A model generated the notes under the pieces. The model saw only the letters and a program-made list of their open reading frames with translations, had not been told where the DNA came from and made no database searches. Both the position numbers and the translations under genes were made by a program. A stretch of 64,000 nucleotides of DNA from Sphingomonas sp. S-NIH.Pt15_0812 (lineage in GTDB: Bacteria > Pseudomonadota > Alphaproteobacteria > Sphingomonadales > Sphingomonadaceae), in the NCBI RefSeq assembly GCF_003951315.1, contig NZ_QLJH01000004.1, forward strand, positions 1-64,000, given 5' to 3'. How positions within the stretch are numbered: position 1 is the first letter of the stretch; each line of letters opens with the position of its first letter. This document shows, in pieces, positions 49,373-58,736 of this stretch.

Positions 49373-50238
49373 CGCCGGGCTGGGCGCTGGTGCTGCTGCT
49401 GTCCGCCGCGCCGGTCGGGGCGGCGACCCGCGACGGCATCGTGCAGGACGCGCTGCCGCCCGCCAGCTCCGCCGTCACGCCGTTCCGATGGTCGGGCGAC
49501 GCGATCCAGGGCGGGCTGATCCGGGGCCAGGCGCCGGACGGCGCGGTGCTGGCGACGCTCGACGGCAAGCCGCTGCCGATCGCGACGGACGGGTCGTTCA
49601 TCATCGGCTTCGACCGCGATGCGGGGCCGACCGCGCAGGTCGAGGTGACGATGGCGGACGGACGCACGCTCAGCCAGACGCTGGCGGTGCGCCCCCGCGA
49701 CTGGCGGATCGAGCGTATCGATGCGCCCTATCGCGCCGGCAAGACCGATGCCGAATTCGCCGCCGCCCGCCCCGCCGAACTGGCGCAGATCGTCGCGGCG
49801 CGCGAGGCCGCGACCGACGCGACCGGCTGGCAGCAGCGTTTCCGCTGGCCGGTGGCGGGGCGGCAGTCGGGCTGGTTCGGCTCGCAACGCGTCTATCAGG
49901 GCAAGCCCGGCGGCTATCACAGCGGCGCGGACGTGGCGGTGCCGACCGGCACGGCCATCGTCGCGCCGGCCGATGGCGTGGTGATCCTGGCGGCGCAGAC
50001 CCCCTTCACGCTGGAGGGGCATCTGCTGATGCTCGACCATGGCATGGGGCTGAACAGCGCCTTCCTGCATCTGTCGCAGATCGACGTCGCGCCAGGCGAC
50101 CATGTCCGCCAGGGCCAGGTGATCGGCCGGTCGGGAGCCACCGGCCGCGCGACGGGGCCGCATCTGCACTGGAGCCTGCAATGGCGCGGCGCGAAGCTCG
50201 ACCCCCTGCTGGTCGCGGGTCCGGTTCCGGCGCGGTAG
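49369..50238 (+). CDS. M23-family (LytM) peptidase
   Basis: A 289-aa exported protein with a signal peptide to about residue 19 (PVGAAT). The N-terminal half is a beta domain. The C-terminal LytM domain has the zinc ligands in YHSGADVAVPTGT (His and Asp, near 184-188) and GPHLHWSLQW (near 263-268). The family cuts peptidoglycan cross-bridges or regulates amidases. All ligands are present, so it is probably active. The start overlaps the DUF2093 stop. Confidence 0.88.
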   Translation: MTPGWALVLLLSAAPVGAATRDGIVQDALPPASSAVTPFRWSGDAIQGGLIRGQAPDGAVLATLDGKPLPIATDGSFIIGFDRDAGPTAQVEVTMADGRTLSQTLAVRPRDWRIERIDAPYRAGKTDAEFAAARPAELAQIVAAREAATDATGWQQRFRWPVAGRQSGWFGSQRVYQGKPGGYHSGADVAVPTGTAIVAPADGVVILAAQTPFTLEGHLLMLDHGMGLNSAFLHLSQIDVAPGDHVRQGQVIGRSGATGRATGPHLHWSLQWRGAKLDPLLVAGPVPAR

Positions 50239-50277
50239 GGCGTTGACGCCGGGCCCGCCCACGCCCACCTCGCGGCG

Positions 50278-50523
50278 ATGGTGATCGAACCCGTTCCGTC
50301 CGACCTGCGCGCCTTCGTCGTCAGGGACTTCACGCCGGCCCAATTGGCGGAGGGCTATAGCGGCGCGCTCTATGCGCTGTGCGCGACGCGGCCCTATATG
50401 CTGGCGCGCGAGGCCGATCTCGCCTTCTCGATCGACCGGGCCCGCTGGGAGCGCGAGCGGATCATCCAGCTGCGCTTCGACACGATCGCCGATGCGGTGC
50501 GCTTCTTCGGCTGGATCGACTGA
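50278..50523 (+). CDS. Small conserved-looking protein, unknown
   Basis: An 81-aa soluble protein: RAFVVRDFTPAQLAEGYSGA, then LYALCATRPYMLAREADLAF and RIIQLRFDTIADAVRFFGWID. It is compact, with no signal peptide, and has codon use like its neighbours. I cannot name a family. No ribosome site is evident. It lies 39 bases after the M23 peptidase gene and converges on a TonB receptor gene, with a terminator between. Confidence 0.6.
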   Translation: MVIEPVPSDLRAFVVRDFTPAQLAEGYSGALYALCATRPYMLAREADLAFSIDRARWERERIIQLRFDTIADAVRFFGWID

Positions 50524-50527
50524 GGAC

Positions 50528-50561
50528 AAAAAAAGCCCCCGCCGCACAGGGCGACGGGGGC
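50528..50561 (-). terminator. Intrinsic terminator of the TonB receptor gene
   Basis: On the minus strand, an 11-bp stem (50561-50551 with 50545-50535, one A/C mismatch) with a 5-base loop is followed by seven T residues (50534-50528). It begins 9 bases after the receptor stop. Confidence 0.88.
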
Positions 50562-50569
50562 CGGACGGC

Positions 50570-52909
50570 TCAGCGGAACTTGCCGCCGAGCGAGATGCCG
50601 ATGATGCGCGGGTCGTTGAACACCGCCGCATTATAGTTTTCGATCACGCCCTTCAGGTTCTTCTCGTTGGTGACGTTGCGCGCGAACACCGCCAGTTCGA
50701 GATTGTCGTCCGGGGTGCGGTAGCCGACCTTCACGCCGCCTTCGAAATTGCCCTTCGCGTAGAATTCCCGCGTCCGGTACAGCACGAAGTTGGTGTAGCC
50801 CTGGATGTTCCAGTCGGTCGCCGCGAACAGCGTGCCGCCATTCGCCAGCGGCTGGTCCCAGCGCACCGTCGCATCGAGATTGTACTTGGGCGCATTGGGC
50901 AGCGGGTTGCCGTCGATCTTCGCCAGATAGACCGGACCGAAGGCGGTGGCGACGCGCCGCACCGGGTTGAGCACGGTGCAGGTCATCTGCCCGTTGAGCG
51001 CGCAGACCTGCGCCTCGGCATTGCGGTCCTTGATCTCCGAATGCAGCGCGCTGGCCCCCAGCGACAGGGTCAGCTCGCGACGCGGCTGCCAGGCGAGTTC
51101 CGCCTCCATGCCATAGGCGCGGGCCTTGTTCGCGTTGAACAACACGCCGTTGCCGTCGGTGTCGTTGCCGTTCAACTGGATGTCGTCGACCGTATAGGTG
51201 AACAGCGCCGTGTTGAAGCGCAGCGTATTGCCGAGCAGGTTCGACTTGGTGCCGACCTCGTAGGAGACGATCGTCTCCGAATCGGCGGTCGAGAAGTCGG
51301 AGTTGAACACCGCCGAACGGCCCTGGATGGTCGGGCCGCGGAAACCGCGCGCGACGCGGGCATAGACGCTGTTCGCCGGGTTCACCTGCCACAGCGCACT
51401 GACGTCCCAGCTCGGCTGCGTGTCCGACAGGCGGACATCGGTGCGGCCCCGATAGGTGACGGCGTCGGTGGCGCTGTTCGCGGTCTTGAGCAGGCGGGTG
51501 CGCTTGGTATCCTCGGTCACGCGGCCACCGGCGGTGATCGTCAGGTTGTCGAGCAGCTTGAAGCTGGCCTGGCCGAAGCCCGCCCAGGAGGTGTTGGTGT
51601 TGCGCAGCCGCACCCAGTTGTTAGGGTTGGTGCCGATCAGGAAGGCGCGCTGGTAGAAGTCGGTCAGGTCGGCCGAATGGAAGTAGAAGCCGCCGATCTG
51701 CCAGGTGAAGCGCCCCCCCGCCGGCGAGGCGAGACGCAGTTCCTGGGTGTATTGGTCGAGGTCGCGCACCTGACCCTGGCTGAGGCCGAAGCCATTGGCC
51801 ACGCCGTTCACCGGATAGAGCGCCGCCGCGCCGCCGTCCGTGTCGCCCCGGCTATAGCCCTTGGTCGTCTCATAGCCGCTGATCGCGGTCAGGGTCGCCG
51901 GGCCGAAGTCATAGGAGGCGTTCACCGACCAGCCGCGCGTCTCGTAGGACTGCGGATTGTCCTGTCCCTCGTCATAGGCGACGACGCCGCGCGGCTCGGC
52001 CGACGCGTCGTTGCTGCCGCGCTTCAGCGCAGCCCGATGGAACAGCGTCGAGGTGCCGTCATACCAGCGCGCATGGCCGGAGACGAGGACCGAGGCGCGG
52101 TCGGTCGGGGTGAGCAGCAGTTGCAGGCGCACGTCACGCTCGTCGAAGCCGCCCATCGCATCCTTGCGCGGCGTGTTGGTGCGGTCGGCGCTGACCCCGG
52201 CGAAGCGGTTGTCGACCCAGTTGTCGCGGTGCTGGATCAGCGCCGACAGGCGGAACGCCACCAGGTCCTGCGCGATCGGGCCGCCGACGCCCATGTCGAA
52301 GCTGTTGCTGCCATAGCTGCCGACCGAGGCCTGGCCGCGACCCTGGAAGGTCTGGCTGGGGCGGATCGTGTCGAACTTGATGATGCCGGCGGTGGTGTTG
52401 CGGCCGAACAGCGAGCCCTGCGGCCCGCGCAGCACCTCGATCTGGTTGACGTCGAACACCGGGTTCGACTTCAGCACGACATGCTCCAGCACGATATCGT
52501 CCTGAATGATCGACACGGGCTGCGACGCGCCCAGGTAGAAATCGACATTGCCGAGGCCGCGAATGTAGAAACGCGGGAAGATGCGGCCGGTGGTCGTTTC
52601 GGCATAGAGACCGGGGATCCGGCCCGACAGTGCCAGGATATCCTCGCCGCCCGCCATATAGTCGCGCATCGACTGGCCGCTGACCACCGCGACCGAGATC
52701 GGCACGCGCTGGAGGTTCTCGCTGCGACGCTCGGCGGTGACGGTGATTTCCTGCAACCCGTCCTCGGTGCCGGCGGGCGCGGCCGACTGGGTGGCGGCGG
52801 GATCGGGCGCGCCGGCGGGGCCGGTCTGTGCGGCGGCGGCCCCGCAGACGGACAGCGCGGCGATCCCCGCGCCCAGACGCAGGGCAGGCTTCAAGCAAGT
52901 ACGAAACAC
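50570..52909 (-). CDS. TonB-dependent receptor
   Basis: An outer-membrane receptor of 779 aa. The signal peptide ends near residue 27 (CGAAAAQ). The TonB-box region is LQEITVTAERRSENLQRVPI (52-71), the plug includes RFYIRGLGNVDFYLG and the VLRGPQGSLFGRNTTAG signature, and the barrel ends GISLGGKFR. The motif set is that of the large sphingomonad group often tied to plant or aromatic compounds; the substrate is unknown. GTG 52909 has AAGGGAAA upstream. A Crp/Fnr regulator gene lies 186 bases upstream on the same strand. Confidence 0.9.
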   Translation of the reverse strand: MFRTCLKPALRLGAGIAALSVCGAAAAQTGPAGAPDPAATQSAAPAGTEDGLQEITVTAERRSENLQRVPISVAVVSGQSMRDYMAGGEDILALSGRIPGLYAETTTGRIFPRFYIRGLGNVDFYLGASQPVSIIQDDIVLEHVVLKSNPVFDVNQIEVLRGPQGSLFGRNTTAGIIKFDTIRPSQTFQGRGQASVGSYGSNSFDMGVGGPIAQDLVAFRLSALIQHRDNWVDNRFAGVSADRTNTPRKDAMGGFDERDVRLQLLLTPTDRASVLVSGHARWYDGTSTLFHRAALKRGSNDASAEPRGVVAYDEGQDNPQSYETRGWSVNASYDFGPATLTAISGYETTKGYSRGDTDGGAAALYPVNGVANGFGLSQGQVRDLDQYTQELRLASPAGGRFTWQIGGFYFHSADLTDFYQRAFLIGTNPNNWVRLRNTNTSWAGFGQASFKLLDNLTITAGGRVTEDTKRTRLLKTANSATDAVTYRGRTDVRLSDTQPSWDVSALWQVNPANSVYARVARGFRGPTIQGRSAVFNSDFSTADSETIVSYEVGTKSNLLGNTLRFNTALFTYTVDDIQLNGNDTDGNGVLFNANKARAYGMEAELAWQPRRELTLSLGASALHSEIKDRNAEAQVCALNGQMTCTVLNPVRRVATAFGPVYLAKIDGNPLPNAPKYNLDATVRWDQPLANGGTLFAATDWNIQGYTNFVLYRTREFYAKGNFEGGVKVGYRTPDDNLELAVFARNVTNEKNLKGVIENYNAAVFNDPRIIGISLGGKFR

Positions 52910-53095
52910 GGATATTTCCCTTTTTTGGTCAAATCGGGGACAGTCCGATGTTTCTCGCCGTCATGCACCGCCGGACTCTTCGGCCCGGGCGGGGATGACG
53001 GACGCCTCCCGCAAACGCTCGGCCCGGTCCCAGGCCCGCGGCCGTAAAGCCCATATATGTCGGCATGATGGCACCGGTCGCGCCGGTGGCAGCGG

Positions 53096-53863
53096 TCAGC
53101 GTGGACCGGCGTCCTCGGGCAGCCAGTCGGTGGCGATGCTGGCATAGCGATCGACGAAGCCGGTAAAGGCGATCAGCGCCGCATCGTCGAGCAGCGTCAC
53201 CCGCTTGCCCGCACGCGCGATCATGCCGCGCTCCTCCATCTCGCGGAAGGTGCGGTTGACGTGCACCTTGGTCAGGCCCAGCGCGTCGCCGATATCGGTC
53301 TGGGTCAGCGGCAGCTCGATCGTGTCGACCACGCCCCCCGCCGTGCTGCGCAGCCGCGCGCGGATGTCGAGCAGCAGCGTCGCCAGCCGGTGGAGCGCGT
53401 CGGTGCGGCCCACCGAGGTCAGCCGGTCGCCCATCGCCACCGACTCCGCCGCCGCCATGGCATAGAGGAAGCCGCCGATCCGGCCGTGCCGCGCGAACAG
53501 CCGGCCCAGATCGGCCTTGCGCACCGGCGTGACGATGCAGTCGCTCACCGCCGTCAGCGTCGCGCCGGCATGATGCCAGGGGATGGACGAGGTGCCGATC
53601 AGGTCACCGGGATAATGGAAGCGCAGGATCTGCCGCGTCCCGTCGGGCAGCCGGTTGGACAGGTGCAGCCAGCCCTGCTGGACGACGAACAGCGACACGA
53701 CCGGATCGCCCGCCGTCAGCAACGGCTCGCCCGGCGTCAGCTTCTGCGGCGCCCCCTCCAGCATGTCGAGCGCCGCTTCCTCGTCCGCGTCGAGCGACAG
53801 GTGGCGGGCGACGCGGATCGCCAATGCGCTCTTGCGGGGGGAAATGGGGCCGGCGCGGTTCAT
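53096..53863 (-). CDS. Crp/Fnr-family transcriptional regulator
   Basis: A 255-aa regulator. A cyclic-nucleotide-type sensor domain (about 35-150, LLTAGDPVVSLFVVQQGWLHL) precedes a winged HTH near residues 185-225 (PLTQTDIGDALGLTKVHVNR). No Cys cluster is present, so it is not an oxygen-sensing Fnr, and the Arg/Ser set for cAMP is not evident. The ligand is unknown. It precedes the TonB receptor on the same strand and may regulate it. Confidence 0.87.
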   Translation of the reverse strand: MNRAGPISPRKSALAIRVARHLSLDADEEAALDMLEGAPQKLTPGEPLLTAGDPVVSLFVVQQGWLHLSNRLPDGTRQILRFHYPGDLIGTSSIPWHHAGATLTAVSDCIVTPVRKADLGRLFARHGRIGGFLYAMAAAESVAMGDRLTSVGRTDALHRLATLLLDIRARLRSTAGGVVDTIELPLTQTDIGDALGLTKVHVNRTFREMEERGMIARAGKRVTLLDDAALIAFTGFVDRYASIATDWLPEDAGPR

Positions 53864-53929
53864 GTCCCCGACATGCCATGCCGACTTTGCCCCCGCAACG
53901 GGGTCAATCGTTTATCATATTTCCAGACA

Positions 53930-55138
53930 TCAATCGCGCGCTCCGGACCGCCGGGTCGGCCGCGCCAGCGTGGCCGAGACGGCCCAGATCGCCAGGCCGC
54001 CCAGCGCCAGCCCCGCCCCGACCCAGCCGGTCGCGGTCCAGCCCAGGCCGGCGGCGATCGCCAGCCCGCCCGCCCAGGGGCCGATCGCGTTGGCGGTATT
54101 GAACGCGCTGTGGTTGAGCGCCGCCGCCAGCGCCTGCGCATCGCCGGCCACGTCCATCAACCGGGTCTGGAGCACCGTGCCCAGCGCCCCGCCCAGGCCG
54201 ATCGCGAGCACATCGACCAGCAGCCAGGGCAGATGCGGCGCGGCGAAGGGGAACAGCGCCAGCGCCGCCGCCGAGAAGACCAGCAGCGCCCCCGCCGTCG
54301 GCATCAACGCCCGGTCGGCGAAGCGCGGCACGATCAGATTGCCCAGGGTCATGCCGATGCCGAACACCGCGAAGACCAGAGGCATCCAGGCGGCGGACAC
54401 GCGCGTCACCTCCTGCAACGTCGTCGCCAGATAGGTGTAGACGCAGAACAGCCCGCCAAAGCCGATCGCCCCGGTGCCGAGCGTCAGCCACACCTGCGGC
54501 CGGCGCAGCGCGCCCAGTTCGCGAAACGGGCTGGCATCGTGGTCGGGCACGTCGCGGGCGACGAACAGCGCGACCAGCGCCGCCGTGGTCAGCGCCAGCA
54601 CCGCGACGGTGGCGAAGGCCCAGCGCCAGCTGGCGATCTGGCCCAGCGCATTGGCCAGCGGCACGCCGACCACCGTCGCCGCCGTCAGCCCCAGCATCAC
54701 CCGGCCCACCGCCCGCGTGCGCTGCCCGGCCGGGACCAGCGATGCGGCGACCAGGGCGGCGATCCCGAAATAGGCGCCATGCGGCAGGCCGGACAGGAAG
54801 CGCACGCCCAGCATCGTGCCATAATCGGGCGCGAGCGCGGACAGGGCGTTGCCCACTCCGAACATCAGCATCAGCGCGATCAGCAGCGTCCGCCGCGACC
54901 AGCGCGCCGCCGCCACCGCGATGGTCGGCGCGCCGACCACCACGCCCAGCGCATAGGCGCTGATGACATGGCCGGCGGTCGGCTCGTCGATCCCCAGGTC
55001 GCGCGCCATCATCGGCAACAGGCTCATCGTCGCGAATTCGGTCGTGCCGATCGCGAAGCCGCCCACCGCCAGGGCGAGATGGACGATGGCGGGACGCGCG
55101 GGCGCGCGCCCGTCCGGGGACAGGGCAATGCTGGTCAT
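53930..55138 (-). CDS. MFS exporter (AraJ/sugar-efflux type)
   Basis: A 402-aa inner-membrane protein with 12 hydrophobic segments. The first is VHLALAVGGFAIGTTEFATM, with the GTTEF motif of the drug:H+ antiporter/AraJ group. The loop 2-3 motif (AAARWSRRTLL) and motif C-like GLPHGAYFGIAALV are visible. Substrate unknown. ATG 55138 is chosen because the longer frame is not protein-like. The 187 bases upstream contain no gene. Confidence 0.85.
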   Translation of the reverse strand: MTSIALSPDGRAPARPAIVHLALAVGGFAIGTTEFATMSLLPMMARDLGIDEPTAGHVISAYALGVVVGAPTIAVAAARWSRRTLLIALMLMFGVGNALSALAPDYGTMLGVRFLSGLPHGAYFGIAALVAASLVPAGQRTRAVGRVMLGLTAATVVGVPLANALGQIASWRWAFATVAVLALTTAALVALFVARDVPDHDASPFRELGALRRPQVWLTLGTGAIGFGGLFCVYTYLATTLQEVTRVSAAWMPLVFAVFGIGMTLGNLIVPRFADRALMPTAGALLVFSAAALALFPFAAPHLPWLLVDVLAIGLGGALGTVLQTRLMDVAGDAQALAAALNHSAFNTANAIGPWAGGLAIAAGLGWTATGWVGAGLALGGLAIWAVSATLARPTRRSGARD

Positions 55139-55325
55139 CCCGTCGAGGTCGGTGCGCGACCGGACAAGGTCAACCGCACGGAATGCGATCGGCGTTGCAG
55201 CGAACGCATGTGGACATGGCCGGAAGGCTCCCCTCCGGGGAACCGGGGGAGGCCAGCCCGTCGATCCTGGCATCACCCCGCGCCGGGATGGTCACGGCGC
55301 AGGAACCACCCCTGCCCCGCCCCGG

Positions 55326-56657
55326 TCAGCCGAAATCGACCGCCTCGAACCGGATCGGCTCGCCCTGCGCGCGTTCGCCGAGCTGATCCTCCCACATCGC
55401 GACATGGCCGCGCACGATCGTGCCGATCGGCTTGCCGGTCAGCGCCATGCCGGTGAAGGGCGACCAGCCGGCGCGGCTCGCCAGCCAGGCCTCGTCCACC
55501 GTCCACCGCTTGCGCCGGTCGACGATCGTGAAGTCGGCATCATAGCCGCGCACGATCCGCCCCTTGCCGACGATCCCGAACACGCGCTGCGCGCCCGCGC
55601 TGGTCAGTTCGATCAGCCGCTGCATCGTCAGCCGCCCCTCGGCGACATGGTTGAGCAGCAGCGGCAGCAGCGTCTGCACGCCGGGCATCCCGCTCGGGCT
55701 GTCGGGATAGGGCTTGGCCTTCTCCTCCAGCGTGTGCGGCGCATGGTCGGAACCGATCACGTCGGGCACGCCTTGGTTCAGCCAATGCCACAGGCCGTCG
55801 CGATGCGCGCCGCTGCGGATCGGCGGGTTCATCTGCGCCAGCGTGCCCAGCCGCGGATAGGCCTCCTCGCCCGCCAGCGTCAGATGCTGGGGCGTCACCT
55901 CGCAGGTGGCGATATCCTTGTTCTGCCCCAGTAGTTCCAGCTCGGCCGGGGTGGTGACGTGCAGGACGTGGATGCGCCGCTTCGCCGCGCGGGCCAGCGC
56001 CAGGATACGCTTGGTCGCCAGCAGCGCGCTCTCGTCGTCGCGCCAGACCGGATGCGACGACGGGTCGCCCGCGATCCGCTCGCCCGTCCGCGCCTGCATC
56101 CGCGCCTCGTCCTCGGCATGGATGGCGACGCGGCGATGGCCCGACGCCAGCACGTCCGCCAGCGACGAATCCTCCGACACCAGCAAGTCGCCGGTCGATG
56201 CGCCCATGAAGATCTTCACCCCCGCCGTGCCCGGCCGCCGCTCCAGCGCGGCGAGTTCGGCGGCGTTGGCGTTGGTCGCGCCGACATAGAAGGCATGGTC
56301 GCACCACATGCGATGATGCGCACGCGCCAGCTTGTCGTCGATCGCCGCCGCGCTGTCCGTATTGGGCTTGGTGTTCGGCATCTCGAACACGGCGGTCACG
56401 CCGCCCATCACCGCCGCGCGGCTGCCGGTCTCCAGATCCTCCTTGTGGGTCAGGCCCGGCTCGCGGAAATGGACCTGGGTGTCGATCACGCCGGGCAGGA
56501 TGTCGAGCCCGGTGCAGTCGATCCGCCGGCCTGCATCGGCCGGGCTGCCGGGGGCGACCAGCGCGACGATGCGGCCGTCGGTCACGCCCACCGAAGCCTC
56601 GACGGGGCCGCCGGGCGTGTGGACCGTACCGCCGGAGAGGAGCAGGTCGAACGTCAT
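55326..56657 (-). CDS. Dihydroorotase-like amidohydrolase
   Basis: A 443-aa cyclic amidohydrolase. The family closes carbamoyl-aspartate to dihydroorotate in pyrimidine synthesis. The metal segments are DTQVHFREPG (59-68), the carboxylated Lys in GVKIFMGAS, His in VAIHAEDE, His in IHVLHVTTP and Asp in IGSDHAPHT. The first His of the usual HxH pair is Gln61 here. From memory, alphaproteobacterial dihydroorotases often show this, so it may still be active, but a pseudo-enzyme partner of PyrB is possible. ATG 56657 starts MTFDLLLSGG. pyrB is not in the window. Confidence 0.82.
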   Translation of the reverse strand: MTFDLLLSGGTVHTPGGPVEASVGVTDGRIVALVAPGSPADAGRRIDCTGLDILPGVIDTQVHFREPGLTHKEDLETGSRAAVMGGVTAVFEMPNTKPNTDSAAAIDDKLARAHHRMWCDHAFYVGATNANAAELAALERRPGTAGVKIFMGASTGDLLVSEDSSLADVLASGHRRVAIHAEDEARMQARTGERIAGDPSSHPVWRDDESALLATKRILALARAAKRRIHVLHVTTPAELELLGQNKDIATCEVTPQHLTLAGEEAYPRLGTLAQMNPPIRSGAHRDGLWHWLNQGVPDVIGSDHAPHTLEEKAKPYPDSPSGMPGVQTLLPLLLNHVAEGRLTMQRLIELTSAGAQRVFGIVGKGRIVRGYDADFTIVDRRKRWTVDEAWLASRAGWSPFTGMALTGKPIGTIVRGHVAMWEDQLGERAQGEPIRFEAVDFG

Positions 56658-56732
56658 GGGGCCATCCTTTCGTTGCATTCACGGAGCGCGCCGAGGCTTT
56701 CGCCGGGCGCGGCGCCCTCCTACCTTGGCGAC

Positions 56733-57467
56733 ATGAACGAGACTAGTCCGGGAATGCTCGCCGATCGCGCCGTGTTGCGCGTCGCGGGCGATGATGTGCG
56801 CGGCTTCCTCCAGGGGCTGGTGACCAACGACTGCGCGGCGCTCGCGCCCGACGCGCCGCGCTGGGCGGCGCTGCTCAGTCCGCAGGGCAAGGCGCTGTTC
56901 GACTTCCTCCTCTGGGCGGATGGCGACGATGTGCTGGTCGATGCGGAGGCCGCGCAGGCCGAGGCGCTGGCGAAGCGGCTGACCCTCTATCGCCTGCGCC
57001 GCGCGATCACGATCACGCCGACCGATCTCAAGGTGCACTGGTCGCCCGACGGCGGCCAGGGCGTGCCCGACCCCCGGCTGGCGGCGCTGGGCACGCGCTG
57101 GCTCGCCCCCGCCGGGCCGGACGCCGCCGTGGCGCAGGGCTGGACCGCGCATCGCCTGGGGCTGGGCGTGACCGAGGGGGTGGGCGAACTGGGCTCGGCC
57201 GAGACGCTGTGGCTGGAATGCAATGCGCGCGAGCTGAACGGCGTCAGCTTCACCAAGGGCTGCTATGTCGGGCAGGAGAATACCGCGCGGATGCACCATC
57301 GCAGCAAGGTGAACCGCCGGCTGGTCGTCGCGCCGCTGGCCGAGCCGGGCGACCGGACGCGCGCCACCTATCCCCCGCTCGGCCTGATGGTGGAGCATCG
57401 CCGCGTCGAATCGCTCGGCGATGCGTTCAGGCCCGACTGGCTGGCGACGGCGCTGGCCGAGACCTAG
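56733..57467 (+). CDS. ygfZ: YgfZ/CAF17-family folate-binding protein
   Basis: A 244-aa protein related to the aminomethyltransferase GcvT that helps in assembly or repair of certain iron-sulfur proteins. The family signature is KGCYVGQEN near residue 178, with the conserved Cys. The N-terminal LRVAGDDVRGFLQGLVTND segment is also typical. The protein is shorter than E. coli YgfZ, as usual in this group. It is divergent from the dihydroorotase-like gene and overlaps the stop of the cyclophilin gene by 4 bases. Confidence 0.9.
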   Translation: MNETSPGMLADRAVLRVAGDDVRGFLQGLVTNDCAALAPDAPRWAALLSPQGKALFDFLLWADGDDVLVDAEAAQAEALAKRLTLYRLRRAITITPTDLKVHWSPDGGQGVPDPRLAALGTRWLAPAGPDAAVAQGWTAHRLGLGVTEGVGELGSAETLWLECNARELNGVSFTKGCYVGQENTARMHHRSKVNRRLVVAPLAEPGDRTRATYPPLGLMVEHRRVESLGDAFRPDWLATALAET

Positions 57468-58357
57468 GGCAGGCGCCGCACCGGCGGCAGCGCGGCGCAG
57501 ATGTCCGCCCCGCCCGCCGGCACGGTGAAGAAGGGGCCGGCACGATTCTCGCGGCTCGCGATCCAGGCGCGGAAGCGCGCATTGTCGGTGCGGCGATAGG
57601 CGAAGTGCGGGCGCTCGGCCGCCGGCAGGTCGCTGGCGAACCGCGCCGAGACGATCGGCAGCCGCTCGCCTTCCGTCTTGTAGAAGCCCAGCTCGCCGGT
57701 GCCGCGCGGCAGGACGGACAGCCGCTCGATCCCATCGATCACCCGGCCGACGATCGCGATATTGCGGTCGAGGGCGCGCGGCGAATGGCCGATCACCGTA
57801 TAGAGCTCGGCCCCGCTGCCGGTATCGGGGGCCAGGTCGCGCGCCACCCCGACCATGGCATAGCAATGCGGCACCCATTGCCGCGCGCCGCTGCCCGCCA
57901 GCGGCCAGCCGTCGCGGCTATAACCCGCCCATTCGGCATAGGGATCGCGCCGCGACAGCCGCGCCGCCACGGTCGTGGCATTGGCGGGCTGGTCATATTC
58001 GGCGGGCGGCGGCGTGACGAGGCCAGCGGGCAACGGCTTCTTCTCGGTCGCGTCGCCCCATTGCGCGACATAATTGTCCTGCACCCGGTAGACGCTGGCC
58101 CCCGCATCCCACCAGCGCGCCGCCGCCAGCCGGCGGATATTGGCGACATGCACCGGCGCATAGGGCGCGGCCAGCCGCACCGTCACCGTGCCGCCGCCGC
58201 GCAGCGTGAAGATGAGCAGCTCGTCATCGGGGATCGCCACCCAATCCGCCGGCAGCGCATCGCCAGGCGCCGGCGCCACCTTGGGCGAAGCCGGCGCGGG
58301 GACGGGCGTGGCGGGCGTCGCGGCCTGGAGCAGGCCGGCGAGAAGCAGGATCGACAT
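57464..58357 (-). CDS. Cyclophilin-type peptidyl-prolyl isomerase
   Basis: A 297-aa exported protein with a signal peptide (MSILLLAGLLQAATPA) and a Pro/Ala linker to residue 40. The cyclophilin-like domain carries APVHVANIRRLAAARWWD and YRVQDNYVAQWGD (near 90-102), with DRNIAIVGRVIDGIERL near 215. The family catalyses proline isomerisation in the periplasm. The active-site Arg/Phe/Gln set is only partly visible: YRVQDNYVAQWGD replaces the usual FHRVIPGFMIQGGD, and a large insert follows it. ATG 58357 is chosen over a TTG 36 bases upstream. Confidence 0.82.
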   Translation of the reverse strand: MSILLLAGLLQAATPATPVPAPASPKVAPAPGDALPADWVAIPDDELLIFTLRGGGTVTVRLAAPYAPVHVANIRRLAAARWWDAGASVYRVQDNYVAQWGDATEKKPLPAGLVTPPPAEYDQPANATTVAARLSRRDPYAEWAGYSRDGWPLAGSGARQWVPHCYAMVGVARDLAPDTGSGAELYTVIGHSPRALDRNIAIVGRVIDGIERLSVLPRGTGELGFYKTEGERLPIVSARFASDLPAAERPHFAYRRTDNARFRAWIASRENRAGPFFTVPAGGADICAALPPVRRLP

Positions 58358-58445
58358 GGCCGCGAACCTGCCCGAGCCGCTTTCGTTGCGCAATCGACTT
58401 GCGCGACGCGCGATCGGGCTCTAGGGCACCGCTTCCGGGTAATGC

Positions 58446-58536
58446 GGAGCGGTGGCCGAGTGGTCGAAGGCGCTCGCCTGGAAAGTGAGTATACGTCAAA
58501 AGCGTATCGAGGGTTCGAATCCCTCCCGCTCCGCCA
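58446..58536 (+). tRNA. tRNA-Ser (anticodon GGA)
   Basis: 91 nt with encoded CCA. Acceptor GGAGCGG/CCGCTCC, D arm GGCCGAGTGGTCGAAGGC, anticodon loop CTGGAAA with GGA, a long variable arm (ATACGTCAAAAGCGTAT), and T loop GGTTCGAATCC. It reads UCC and UCU serine codons. Confidence 0.95.
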
Positions 58537-58640
58537 CCATCTCCTACATGTGCTGACATGATCCCTTGGCGGTCCCGCGCCGGTCACTCCTGCCATAAGC
58601 ATGGAGCACCCCCCCTCCGAACATGACATTAACGGCATAT

Positions 58641-58658
58641 TTGTCATGCCACAGAAAT
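58641..58658 (+). promoter_or_regulatory. Weak Pho-box-like site
   Basis: TTGTCAT (58641-58647) is followed after 4 bases by CAGAAAT (58652-58658), the 7-4-7 spacing of PhoB half-sites (consensus CTGTCAT twice). The first half is nearly perfect, the second matches at only four of seven. It lies 78 bases before a metallophosphoesterase gene, where phosphate control would make sense. Confidence 0.3.
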
Positions 58659-58736
58659 ATGTCCGAAACGGGCACGTAACAGGACCAATCTAGGGCCATT
58701 CCCGAATCGGCGCATAGGCCGGCAAGGGGAAATCAC

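Noticed and set aside
50372..53047. An 891-codon plus-strand open frame
   Set aside because: It is antisense to the TonB receptor with its signal peptide, plug and barrel. The shadow frame has no domain.
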